Below are positions 49,601-61,600 of a DNA stretch of 64,000 bases, piece after piece. This DNA comes from Stictocephala bisonia (lineage: Eukaryota > Arthropoda > Insecta > Hemiptera > Membracidae), in the NCBI GenBank assembly GCA_035578905.1, contig JAQJVL010000303.1, positions 434,001 through 498,000 on the forward strand, given 5' to 3'. Made by a program: the position numbers and the translations under genes. The notes under the pieces were generated by a model. It ran no database searches. It was not told where the DNA came from and saw nothing but the letters and a program-made list of their open reading frames with translations. Numbering within the stretch: position 1 is the stretch's first letter; every line of letters begins with the position of its first letter.

Positions 49601-50756
49601 ACACTCGATGAGAGGCTCTTCACCATCGAGTGGCTCGCCCAACATGCTCGACCGTCCGTTGACTCCATCCCAACATGCTCGGCGGATTTGTTGGGTTGGC
49701 CGCTCGGCTCGACAGGACGCTCCAGCTCGAGCCGCTCGCTCAACATGTTGGGACGTGTGTTGTAAACCGTCGAGCGGCTCGCCTGACGTATCCTCAGCAG
49801 CGTTGGGAATTCGAGGGTAATTACCCTTTTCGAGTAATCACTGGTTGAGAGTATTTTCGAGGGTATTACTTTTCTTAGATTAAAAATGGGTAATTCATCC
49901 TGATTGTGAAGTTTTTCCAATATACAACTCGTCATTAGTACTCAGGTTGTTGTACTCTGGATTTATCACTGCTAACAATGATTAGTGTATATACAATTCA
50001 TACATTCTAATCAATAATACGAACTATTGATGGTTACGTAATTGTTATTCTGAGTTACCAATATTTGTCTTTCAATCCAATCGTCTGTTTCGTTTACAAC
50101 CTTTATGAATGGTTGTAAACGAAACAACCTTTCCATTTCATTTGACCGTTTGACGCCCTTTTAGTTTGGGAACTTCATTTATCACTGATTGCCATTAAGT
50201 CCGCCCAAAATATTCCACAAATTCATAAATATAGATTTCTATAAATTTGTTGAATGTTTATGTAAACATTGTTACCGAGAATAAAACAAAACTTAACTCT
50301 TCAGACCGAGTTTTTAAATACATCGATATAATATTAAATCCAAAAACTGCCAGAAAATGTAACACCAAAAGCCTAATTCACATTATTCACATGTTCACAA
50401 TATTGAAGAATATCTTGGTTCCTCAAGAATTACACAAAGATTGGGAAAATGCGCTCTTTTGGGCTTAGAACTGTGGCCTAGAAGATGTAGACATCAGCAT
50501 TACTGAAATACCCTCTGAATACTGGAAAAATGTCTCTTCTTAAGACAGCTACTAAAACTAAATTAGTATTCTATTATGTTTCACATGTAGGTTGTAAAAC
50601 ATCCGTATATTGTCTATATAGCTTGTATTTCCGCAGTTTGTTTCAGATAATTTATTCTTATTGAAGGCATATGTCTTTTTTATACAGAATGTATTAATGA
50701 ATCTTATATTCTAAGTACTATAACCACCATTATGCATCGGTCACAACATAGTTCTT

Positions 50757-50760
<4 letters not shown>

Positions 50761-50815
<55 letters not shown>
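50761..50815. repeat. TA dinucleotide microsatellite
   Basis: About 27 uninterrupted TA units, bracketed by TTCTTAACA and TTAAGAGC, which are near-complements of each other. Long TA tracts can extrude cruciforms. Confidence 0.95.
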
Positions 50816-50818
<3 letters not shown>

Positions 50819-50827
50819 GAGCATAGT

Positions 50828-50945
50828 CCTTTTTAAGAGCAAATTACCCTAGGACAAAACAATATATATATTCTGGGTTAAAACGGGACATTTAATGTAT
50901 TTACTACTCTTTGTTTTGTCCGAGGGTAATTTGCTCTTAAAAAGG
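50828..50945. repeat. 33-bp inverted repeat beside the TA tract
   Basis: CCTTTTTAAGAGCAAATTAC (from 50,828) and its complement ending at 50,945 form arms of 33 bases with one mismatch around a 52-base loop. A third partial copy (GAGAGTAATTTGCTC) follows at about 50,965. Confidence 0.85.
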
Positions 50946-52020
50946 TTAATTTTAGTAGGAGCTGAGAGTAATTTGCTCATAGCGGTCGAACAACACTGAT
51001 CCTCAGTCTGTCTGGATTTGCTCGGTCTATAAACGTGTTTAGTCATATGTGTAGAACTAGTGTAATGTTTTGTGTAATTGTGTATTGTTGGTATTAGTTT
51101 TGTTTTTTGTTGAAATTGTAATAGAAATAACTTTTATCGAGAACAAGACATTCTGGGCGAGTTTGTTGAGCTCTACAGACATCAGCGCCCAGAAAGGGAC
51201 GTCAAAAGCAAAAACTGTTACAATAAGCATATAAGAAAGGAGTGATTCATTGTTCTGATCGAAAAATCGAAGGAGGTGTTTCCTGATTGCTGGTAAAATT
51301 GCAAAATTGAAGTGTAGCAACAAGTCGTCCTTTGGCACGAATAGATTGTCTAATTTGGGCATCTTCCTTTTCAATATGTTGTGTAAATCGTTAAAGCAGC
51401 TTCACAAAAGACTCCTCATTCATCCGCAAATAGTTCTTGAAGTCTTGAGCTCTGCCAATAAACTCATGACTGAACTTATCTCAATTTAAAAGCTATATTT
51501 TGGTTCACACACGTCGTTGTTTTATTTTCTTCTTGTTACCTCAACACATCACACCACGCAACAGCTGAGTCAAAATCCATTGTACAACTGACGAAGTGCC
51601 AGGGTGCTCGATCGTGTGTGGACGCCTCCCAACTCCAACCTGACTTCCAACCCAACATGCTCGACCGTGTGTGGGGAGCTTAAAATTGAGGCCTTAAATG
51701 GATCTGTTCATTAGCCGATTTAAACGATTTATATTTTGACCAATTCTTGAATTAGTGCTTAATGCCGATTGCTAATTGATTTTTCCAATTTTTAGTTGTT
51801 TCCTTTTCATCTTTTTTTAACCATTTTACTAACTGAAATTGTTTAACCATTTTTTTATTTGCATTTAAAATGAACTTGTATATGCATAGCAAACAATAAA
51901 ATTACAAAAATTAAAATATGCTAGACAATGAACACTTTATATTATAAAAATTTCACCCGCCAGTTCACATAGGCCTGCAGGCCTGTGCATGAACTTTATT
52001 CAACGAGTGAAGTACCCGAC

Positions 52021-52095
52021 CTTTGGCTCAGTGGGGAGTCGAACCTTGGAACTTGCCCTCCGTAGTCCGAAGCCTTAGCCACTGAGCCACCACAC
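52021..52095 (-). repeat. tRNA-derived SINE head
   Basis: On the minus strand TGGCTCAGTGGC (52,089-52,078) is a pol III A box and GGTTCGACTC (52,045-52,036) a B box. The ends TGGCTCAGTGG and CCACTGAGCCA pair with each other. A real tRNA cloverleaf does not form cleanly. The tail continues towards 51,950. A tRNA pseudogene is the alternative. Confidence 0.7.
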
Positions 52096-54180
52096 AAAAT
52101 CATAATAAATCACTCTCCATTACAATTAATACCAACTGACATGTCAAACAAGAACCCTCCAGACCACATTAACGACGAGTTGTTTGTTTGGGTTACACTT
52201 TTCTATAGTTGCAAGGTCTATTGATAAGAATGGGTGGGTGTAATTCATCTAAGTAATCCGTCTGGTGAAGCCTAGTAGTGCGGAGTGTGAAGACCACGCC
52301 CGCCGCGAACGAGCATCAATTCATTACGTAATGGCCTTGGGTCCCCTCCATTCATCGACTACACAGTCTGGGTCTGACGATAGTCTGCCAGCCAGTACCA
52401 GCTCTGTCACACGGACACGTACATTGTGGTACAAAAATCACTCGTTATATTAAAAGTTTATCAAGTTGTTAGGGGCATAACTTTGACTGTTGTTTTTAAC
52501 AAGACCAAGTAAACATGAGCAGAATTGATCAATTAACTAGTCGAATTGATCAATTAACTAGTCTAATTGACAAAATTGTTCTGTGAGGCTAACATCAGAA
52601 GCATCAGCTCCTACGATATGCTTGCTACATAATATTACGAGAAAGTCGCAACAATCAGATCACTACATCAAGTAAAACACTAATTTACTAAAAAACATAA
52701 CCATATCTATTGTAGCGATGTATCACGGATATAACAACTTATACGAAATGCCTTCTTCATTAATATCAACCTCAAGCACTATTACACCAAGGGTAAACAC
52801 GAAAGGAATATAATTATTTCGCCTACTAAGTTTCATGGAGAACCAGGTTTAGACTTAGCATAACATGCTTACTTCATTGACTATGAAAAAAATAAATAAA
52901 AAACATACCAACAAATTTGATTATCAGAAGACAATTGAATACAACATTGTATATTGGAAGATGTGTGTCGTGGGAGAAGGAACCAATAAGAAATAATTAC
53001 CATTTACACATGTTACCATTACAAATAAAACACAAATTGACTATTCAAATCGTGTTTATTTGAAGATATGTCTCGTGAGGGCAAAAACAGTACACGGTTT
53101 AAAACATTGATAATCAAACACAGATGTTACAACACACCATATCAAACATTAATTGACTACTAAAATCTCGTCTACTGGGAGAGATGTGACGTGAGAAAAT
53201 AAGCATAATACTAAATCACTATCGCCAGATCAGACGCAATACACTATGGAACAGGCTTTTCACTTGACTTTGTTTGCGGACACGAGACTCGGGATATTAC
53301 CTCCCAGTAAACCTCCTGTTTTGGTCGATGACATAGTCATTACAAATATCGGTTAATTAGTGGCGAGTAAATATTGAAAGTTTATCGCGGGAAATGTATG
53401 GATCTTGTTAAATTCACATATAATTGACAGATTAATAATTGTAAGAATAGTTGTTTTCCATAGATTGTTCCTATTACTGTTGAGGAGGGTTTCGTGAGAG
53501 CATGAAGGCGCCTATCATGGCTGGCGTCGGTCGTGTCATACGCAATCAATAAGTCCGTCTGAGCAGAGCGCCGCATAGGAGTTCCGCTAGGCATTTACTA
53601 CAACATTGACGAGATGTGCCACAACAACATTACTGCCACTGCTGTGGTACTGCAGGACTACTAGTGTGAAAACGTACAGGAATCAGACCGTGACAATATT
53701 TCCCGACGCCGGAGGAAACAGGAACTGAGGTTTACACCAGCTAACCACGGTGTCCACGTGCGTTCACAATTACACAGAACAAAGCAGTGAATACAAGCTC
53801 AGTATGACTGGTCAAAGTGGATCCCCCTAAATGCGTGCACAAGGGGCTTTCATCAATCAAATTGTCACTCGCACACTTCTGTGGACATCTTTGCAAAATC
53901 AATCACAAAATAATTTGTGCTGTGTTACTTCAGTATTTAAGATGAGCATTGGCTTTGATTATAAACATACCTACAATAATATATAATTTAACAGGTCTAT
54001 GTGTGGCAGTAACTTTATTAGTTAAATAGGCATGTCTCTACAGCTGATTTAAACTGCATTACATTTACATGGCACTACACTAGCGCTCGACAATGGACAA
54101 CGAAACAGTTGATATATATATATATTTAGACACAAAATTGAACATTTCATGAGACATCTATGCAGTCAATGTGTATAAGA
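52096..54180. other. Unannotated DNA; small direct repeat near 52.5 kb
   Basis: A 19-base unit GAATTGATCAATTAACTAG is repeated in tandem at about 52,523-52,561. GC-richer patches lie at 52,270-52,400 and 53,470-53,760, but none has a splice-bounded coding exon that I can support. Confidence 0.4.
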
Positions 54181-56290
54181 TCGTGGTAATATAGATGGGC
54201 GGCTTATAAAACGACCTACTGAACGCCAGTGCGCGAGTGAAATGCACTGAGTGTTGGAGGTGAGAGAAAACTAACTACTCATCTCCCACTGTGTAGTTCC
54301 ATTTAAAAATCAGCATGGCAACCAGGATGATGAAAACCACGTGCTGGCGGCGCAACATAAATCCCCGCCCATTACGTAATGGCAGCAGGGACCCTTGGTG
54401 TGTTTGATTAACACCAACAAATCAAGTGTACAACGATTAAATTAAATCATTATTTAGCATTAAACAATTAATAATAGCGATAACACGATGAATAATATTG
54501 TTCCAAACAACAAACAGCAAATAAACAAACTTGCACAGTTCGTTACAGCTATTTTTTTTCAACTGAACACTGTTGCGGAAGTTAGTTACGACCGTGAAAG
54601 AAGGCAGCTCAGTGGTGGAACCCTCTGCTATTGGAACCCTTATATGCGGTAAATACTGTATAACATGCAAGTCGCTCTATGTCCGGCCCAATTGCAGTAT
54701 ACGTGCAGCATAACAGTGCTAGGAGTTAATTAATTTGTGTTAATGGTTGATTATTTCTTACAAGATAATATCCTATAAAGTGCCCTATGATCATTAAAAC
54801 GCCTGGGACAAGAAGGTCTACCTGGAATCACAAGTCTGAGCGTCAGTATATAAGATACCTTACCCCTAACCAAGAGGAAGTAATCTTCAATGTTCAATTG
54901 TTAGCACAAGCCATACAAGAGTACCTTAGGTTATATTTAGTCTAATAATATCGGATACAATATAAAACATACAGATGTACCACTAGCTGATGCACACTGC
55001 CACCAAATTACTCGTAACCATAGATCTACACATGGATTATACAAAATGGTCTAGCCGAACCCATTAAATCCAATCTCACTTCCGAGCGTACTTCCACCGA
55101 TGTATTCGGGAAGTATGACAATCGAATAATTGATTGCAATTATGTACTTTGCTTTTTATACATTGATGACAAATACGATTCAATGGATTATTTTTATTTG
55201 TAGCATGTATTGTATAGCTATATTTTAATTAATTTAAAATGGTTAGTGCTTGACTGGCTTTCCAGCATTTATCCTGGAATATTTAGCAGAAATATCTAGA
55301 ATATTTAAAGGTTTACTACCATAGACGAATTATTTATTGTTATGATTAAAAAGACGAGTTTTATACGATATAACTGTTAGTTCATTGCAAAATCTTAGTA
55401 ACTATTATTTTAAATATGAGTAGGCCTACTGTAGAAGCTGGTAGGTTATAATGAATTAAGTGAGATTATGTAGTAATATTAGACGAGTTTTATGTTGCGT
55501 TTGTAGTGTATTGACCTTTAGAAGCAAGAACGAAGACTGGTCTAACATTAAAGACGAAAAAGTAGGATATAGCTCGCCAGGGCATCAACACGACAGGCTA
55601 GTCAATACTCGCTTTTTTGGTTCACAGGAGTTGAGGGTTAATTGTAGTTAAGCTAAAACACGTTTTCAAAGAGGGGGTGAACCTCACTGATGGAGCATCA
55701 TGTAACTCCTTCAGTTATATTACAGACTAATAGTACAGATTTGCGAGAGATTAATATACAACTAAGTAGAGCGATAAGGGCTATCAGCGGCTCCCTCATT
55801 GCAACCCCTCTCCACAATGGCTTCTAGTGCTGTGTAACATAGCTCCTCCGGATATAATACGCAAAGAGGCACTTCTCAGAGAGTTTCAAAAGATCTTATC
55901 TACTTCGAATTTCCTCATTTAGCAAGATATCCCACAATTTGCAATACAACTTAAATCTAGAAACCCTTCGACTAGCTTCCCAGTTAATCTGAAACAAATT
56001 TTCGCCAAAAACGCACTGGGTGTTAACTTGGGATATGTTTGACGGTCGAAACAAGTTTCTGGTATCAGACCCTATGGCCGCCATCGGTGCAATGAACCTT
56101 CCTCGTAAGGAATTAAGGAATAGACTATGACGAATCGCTTTCGCAGGGTGTGAAGAGATGCTACTACTGAATATATAAGTGGCAATGTCAAATGATCACT
56201 CCAGGTTCAAACTATGAGGTAGTTGACGATTGCACATTGCGTTTTTTCTGGAGGGGGGGGGGTGGATTAGCTCATCTTCATTCAATCGGA
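54181..56290. other. Unannotated DNA; possible regulatory patch at 54.2-54.4 kb
   Basis: A GC-richer patch at 54,185-54,405 contains CACGTG and the palindrome CATTACGTAATG followed by GCAGCAGGGACCC. A similar palindrome with GGGTCCC follows at 52,323. The rest is AT-rich with no supported gene. Confidence 0.4.
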
Positions 56291-57480
56291 GAGGCCGGTG
56301 TTGAAAGTTTACGAACCTGGATTTGACTTTGTGACGGGAGATCGATAATTAACCACTAAAACACAAGTACTTTGTACTTTAGATTTCATTTAATTAGACA
56401 TAGTTTATTGGTGTGTTTTTAAATTTGTATTCGTTTGATGGTTGGCTTTGAAAGCCATGCCATATAAATCACATATTCAGTGGTTATATTAAGGAACAAA
56501 ATCTTCGCTAAACTACTGTAAAGCTAGCCTTGAAATAGTACAACGCTGCCTTTTGTATACGTCCCGGCCATCAGCTGAGGCCTTGGACACATTCAACTCT
56601 TTAGCTGACACAGTTTGGAAAACAAACAATGATTGGTAGTTCAAATGTAAAAACATTTGAGTAAAGTCAAAATAAAATATTTCCAACTTCTAAAATTAAT
56701 ACATATTCAAGAGATGATAATATTATGGTAATAGTCATTTCAAATCTTTGGATAATCTGGCTGGCTGTATTGTGGAGAGGTCGATAGTTCTATGTAAGGG
56801 CGTGATAGAAGGGCGCGAGGCCCACAAGTGAAGGAGGGCGATCGACAAAGGCTCACCAGGATGCCAGATTAGATTATTGGTTCGGACGAGACTGATCGAG
56901 AAATTTGTTCAAATTCCAAGCTGACATTATGACAAATTACTTTTTTGTATTATTTATGACTTTTATTCAATGACTAATCTTTAAGCAAGGTCTTGTGCAC
57001 AAGAATTCGTAAGTATCAAGCTAATATACAATAGGGTATTGTTTATTTTGCTAACGGAACACATTTAAAGTATTTGTTTTAAGAGTGTAATTTAAAGTGT
57101 TAAGGTTTTCCAATATGAATACCAATTTTCAAAAGTGAATCAATAAAACAAGTCTTGATGCGATATGAAAAAAAAAAAAACATATAGAAAATTTACAGAC
57201 TGACAACCAGTAAACGTTAGGGTTGACGTTAATTTTCTAATCCTGTGGTGTCTAGACATATCTAATGGCCGGTAACCAGGGATCAATGAGCAAGTACCAT
57301 GAACCATGGTCTTAACATGTACATAAAGACGGGTTATCTCAAATGTAATAATTATGAGCTTCTGTGTAAATTGATATTTTTTATGAAGTATTTTTTATGA
57401 AATAAGAACTTGTGTCTAAGAGTTAAAATATCGATCTCCCGTCCGTCACAGAACCAAATCCAGGGGTCGTAACCATTCAA
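56291..57480. repeat. Inverted pair of a dispersed repeat
   Basis: CCTGGATTTGACTTTGTGAC, GGGAGATCGAT and CACAAGTACTT at about 56,315-56,375 recur on the opposite strand at about 57,408-57,465 (CCTGGATTTGGTTCTGTGAC, GGGAGATCGAT, CACAAGTTCTT). They are two diverged copies of one short repeat, about 1.1 kb apart. Between them I see nothing else except a run of 13 A at 57,168-57,180. Confidence 0.55.
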
Positions 57481-59580
57481 CACTCGCTTTAATAATTGAA
57501 TGAAGACCAGCTCATTCCTCTTGAAGAACGCAATGGGCACTCATTTGATCCATACTTTGAATTACAAGGTATTGGAGGTAGGCATAAAAAATAATTTTTA
57601 CGCTTTATAATTTTATAATTACTACAAGCTTGGCTTAAAACGATAAATTATATTGTTATTATATAAAATGTGGCTATAATTTGCCCAGCGCTTTCCAACA
57701 TTCATAGTCTTGTTGAATGTTGAAAATGCTCCTCCCACAAGATCAGTCGGCTCCATCAAAGATTGCCGTTTTTACAGATCGATAAATCCTAGCTGGGCGT
57801 GGTGAGGACTGCAAAATAACAGCCTGCATGCTGCACGCCACGATACACCTGGCTAGTTCAGGCACGTCTGTTGGCAAGGCAACAAAGATGTATCGACACC
57901 AACTATTAATCAGGATACAGTTCACTGTATCCTTTGCCCCTATAAAGGATACAATGAAAACGTTACCGGCTGGTTGTACGGTCAGGAGAAAAATTAAACA
58001 CTTTTCTAAGGAAGCGACTACAATATTTGGTTGCACCTTGCACCGTGATAAAAAGAACAAGCAGGGCTTTACCTTACAGTGGTGTCAACTAACATGCTGA
58101 ACAAAACAACAATAAGTTTTGTCAGTGATTTCAGTCAGTTTAGATTAGTTCAGTCGGCACGGGTGACGCAGTACTGCAACCCAGCTACTTGGGGACAAAA
58201 TGTTGAGGGGATTGTAAGCGATAGGTTCTATGCTCGGTCCTCTTAATACCGACACGCGGCGTATGCTCAACGGTTGCTATCGACGTGGACACTAAGTCTG
58301 GCGTGTCCATGTTGGATGGTAGTCAAGGTTCAGATGTTGCGTAGGGATGAGAACTGAGTGTCTGGCTTGTCAGTGGTTCGGATTCCACGTAAAGTTCTAG
58401 GTCCCTTAGTTGCCCTGGATATTGGGCTATTAATAAATAGCTGTTTCTGAGGAACAGTCCACTACACTCATTCGCCCATATCTTGACGATCGGCGTCTTA
58501 ATGAATGTAGAGAAGAAAGCAACAGAGATCGCCATCAATAGTGCGCTGATTGGATGTCGAGTAAGAAATCGGTGTGCCTAAGAAGTTAGTTCGTCAGCTC
58601 ACCAGGCGGGCAGTAAGTCCAGCACCCCTGTCAGAATAATTGTATTAATTATTAATAAACAGTTATAAAAATATAAATTAGCTGTTGCAATCCAATCCAT
58701 GCGTTCGCTGCGGTCAAAAAACGACCTCTTTTTAAGTGGTTATAGACTACAAACATATGCATTACAATAAGTCATTTACAGCGTAGTACGTACGTACTGG
58801 TTTGAACCACCCTTCCTCCGGGTAGCGTGTTGAAACGTTCAGCCCCTCGTGTGTGAATCGTTTTAAATTTCTAAGTGGTCAGCTTGTCTTCTCCATGTGG
58901 GAAATGAAATGAAAAAATGACTCAATTGATCAAATGTACGAATGGAGAGGTTATGACTATAAAATCCTCCCTTATTCCTAATCAAGGATGTGCTTTGTGT
59001 AGGACAATCGAAACAGTCGGCAAGGCTGAACGTAGCCACAATAATGTCAAGCTATTCTCTCTCCTTCACCTCATATTACTCAGGGCAAGCGACTCCTTTA
59101 CTCAAACGCTCGTCCTTGAGGCGAAATCAGAATAAACGAGCTATTTAAAATTGAAAAAGTTTTAAATGTTCTATAATATTTCCAAAACCTCATATCCTAT
59201 CTTTTTCTATTATTTACATAATTATGTAATACGTGAAGCCGTTTTTTTGTCAACGCAACTCCTCCCTTATTTCTTTATCAATTAATTCAAAAGATTTTAA
59301 TAAAATTATATCTTTATCAAAATTTGCCTATGTTTGTAGTTGTGCAATAAGATCTCCATTTTTCAATATTTCTACCCTGAAGCTGAAGGGCACAGGAAGC
59401 CCTCAAAATACGTTTTTTGGCCTTAAGAATAACATGGAGAGAAATTTAAATTAGTCAAAACGTAACAGCTGTTGAAACATAAATAATGATGTTTACGAAA
59501 GTTTAACAACTGTTAGAATGTAAATAATGATGTTTATAATATTGAGAAGGTTATAGATCTTTCTTAATCTTAATAATAAA
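57481..59580. other. Unannotated DNA with a small palindrome
   Basis: GGATACAG-TTCA-CTGTATCC at 57,913-57,932 is a perfect 8-bp hairpin. Frames overlap on both strands at 57,743-58,100, but neither has a known motif. The section 58,140-58,620 is GC-richer and could be a decayed mobile element. A TACGTACGTA palindrome lies near 58,790. Confidence 0.4.
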
Positions 59581-59584
59581 TAGG

Positions 59585-59770
59585 TTGCAACTAAAGTGCA
59601 ATGAGTGAGCTACTAGAAATAATTTCATATACTATGATTTTACTCAATACAGTTTAACCACTGATATTAAGTCACTTGCCGAGGCCGAAGGCCGAGGTGT
59701 CACGAGCACAGTGAGTGAAGGGGGTTGGCACATGAAGCGTGCAGTGGTTTCCCCTAGTTTAGTATATTTC
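59585..59770 (+). repeat. Second copy of the 3.9-kb dispersed repeat
   Basis: AAAGTGCAATGAGTGAGCTA ... GATTTTACTCAATACAGTTTA ... GTGCAGTGGTTTCCCCTAG follows the same order as 3835-4005, in the same orientation. It is non-coding. Confidence 0.7.
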
Positions 59771-60847
59771 CAAAACCTAGGAAATGTGTTTTAGTATTTA
59801 AAATTAACCATGACCACGGTACGATAACGATTAAAGTTCTCTGGCCATTAACAAGCTTGACCTATGACTTCCTACAACTGTAATATCTTGCAACCGTTCC
59901 AGACTTTGTGACTAGAATACCATTTAACAGTCACATTTGATAAGCAGCGAACTTCCAACAGCCCTTAGTTCACTTAAATATTAACTTTCTTCAATTTCAC
60001 ATATATGTCACTTAAGATATCATAACAATTCAAATGACAATAAGGTATGCAATCATAGCGTAAAATTAATGCAAGGGATGTCTTGACGAAGAGCGTAAAA
60101 TTTAATCAACCGAGAGGATAATAAACACGGAAAACGGTCGATAGAGGGAGGGATGTGGGCGGAGGGAGGGTTGAGAACGTTACTTCAGTCGGTTCTGGGG
60201 TAACACGAGCTCCAGTGAACGTAAGGAAAAAATTGCAATAAATTGATTGATTTCAGTGGAAGGGTAGTTCCATACAATGAAAAGGTAAAGTAAGGAAACT
60301 GCGGTTCAATTTGTACCCTGGACATCTAGCGACTCGTTCACCAATTTTACGAATTTGACTGCAGACAGCCCTTTCAACCTCCATACTCGCACGGTCCCGA
60401 CGTTCTTTCACCATCACTACAACAGCAGTATATAAAAATGAATGAAACATTAGTACATTTTCTCTCGGCAAACGACAAATATTAAAAGGTGTGTTAAGTA
60501 AACATCGTACACCGTACTTGGCTGTCGGATAGTCCGTGTTCTGGCACACCCGGCGCGGATGTAAATTAGCACTTTTTTACTAGCAAAGTTACAATACTGC
60601 ACACCGAGTGTACAGTGTAAGACTCGAGAGTGTACGTGTTACATACACGAATATTCTGACTACTACCTACATACCATCAAACTACCTTCGGCCCATTAGT
60701 ACTGTCGTAATTACCATACGAGTCTTACATCTCCAAGGTTTGTTACGTCTAATACGACATATTCAACAACTAATCACTATACGATACGTAGGTCTGCTAG
60801 TTACCATCGTCCAATGTAAGTAAATACGCCTTCTCCTTCTGGCGTAA
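59771..60847. other. Unannotated DNA
   Basis: GC-richer around 60,120-60,650. The 98-codon minus frame at 60,253-60,549 contains a basic, Arg-rich stretch (KERRDRASMEVERAV) but has no known family and no splice support. Confidence 0.4.
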
Positions 60848-61600
60848 ATTCATTATATGATACATAAGCTCATCTACTAAAGTATAATCACTCTATCATA
60901 AAAAAGTTTCCTCATTTCTAACGCCTAATCATTTGACGATACATAAGTCTCATCTAAGCAATTATAGTCATTCTAACATACAAGTTTTCTCATTTCTAAC
61001 GCCTTATCATTTGACGATACATAAGTCTCATCTAAGCAATTATAGTCATTCTAACATACAAGATTCCTCATTTCTAACGCCTTATCATTTGACGATACAT
61101 AAGTCTCATCTAAGCAATTATAGTCATTCTAACATACAAGATTCCTCATTTCTAACGCCTTATCATTTGACGATACATAAGTCTCATCTAAGCAATTATA
61201 GTCATTCTAACATACAAGTTTCCTCATTTCTAACGCCTTATCATTTGACGATACAGAAGTCTCATCTAAGCAATTATAGTCATTCTAACATACAAGTTTC
61301 CTCATTTCTAACGCCTTATCATTTGACGATACATAAGTCTCATCTAAGCAATTATAGTCATTCTAACATACAAGATTCCTCATTTCTAACGCCTAATCAT
61401 TTGACGATACATAAGTCTCATCTAAGCAATTATAGTCATTCTAACATACAATATTCCTCATTTCTAACGCCTAATCGTTTTACAATACAAAAGTCTCCTC
61501 ATTTCTAACGCCTAATCATTTGTCGATACATAAGTCTCATCTAAGCAATTATAGTCATTCTAACATACAAGATTCCTCATTTCTAACGCCTAATCGTGTT
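60848..61600. repeat. 78-bp tandem array, about 8 full copies, open in one frame
   Basis: ATTTGACGATACATAAGTCT begins copies at 60,931, 61,009, 61,087, 61,165, 61,243, 61,321 and 61,399. A copy shortened to about 41 bases follows at 61,477, and another from 61,518. A diverged copy precedes 60,931. Because 78 is a multiple of three, the plus strand stays open for 191 codons with a 26-residue repeat (THKSHLSNYSHSNIQ-like). There is no signal peptide, splice or homology support for translation. Confidence 0.95.

Larger units (their letters stand above)
49601..51690. repeat. Region bounded by CAACATGCTCG repeats, possible DNA transposon
   Basis: CAACATGCTCG occurs at 49,640, 49,671 and 51,653, with a variant at 49,741. 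At the right edge, GTGCTCGATCGTGTGTGG (51,604) and TGCTCGACCGTGTGTGG (51,658) repeat the same theme. GC-rich motif clusters at both edges of about 2 kb of AT-rich DNA resemble subterminal repeats of a transposon. Frames inside (plus 50,247-50,468; minus 51,057-51,374) are not recognised. No clear terminal repeats or target duplication were found. Confidence 0.35.

Noticed and set aside
52021..52095. Functional tRNA gene
   Set aside because: Box sequences fit, but no clean cloverleaf; the context and tail suit a SINE.
53382..53594. Minus-strand exon upstream of beta-spectrin
   Set aside because: A GC-richer patch with an ATG frame, but no donor in phase and no homology to the beta-spectrin leader, whose own ATG exon is at 36.68 kb.
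57743..58100. Overlapping antisense genes
   Set aside because: Both frames are about 100 codons, with no motif. Overlap on two strands in non-repetitive DNA of this composition can arise by chance.
60933..61508. Protein-coding gene of 191 residues
   Set aside because: The frame is a by-product of a 78-bp tandem array, with no splice, promoter or homology support.
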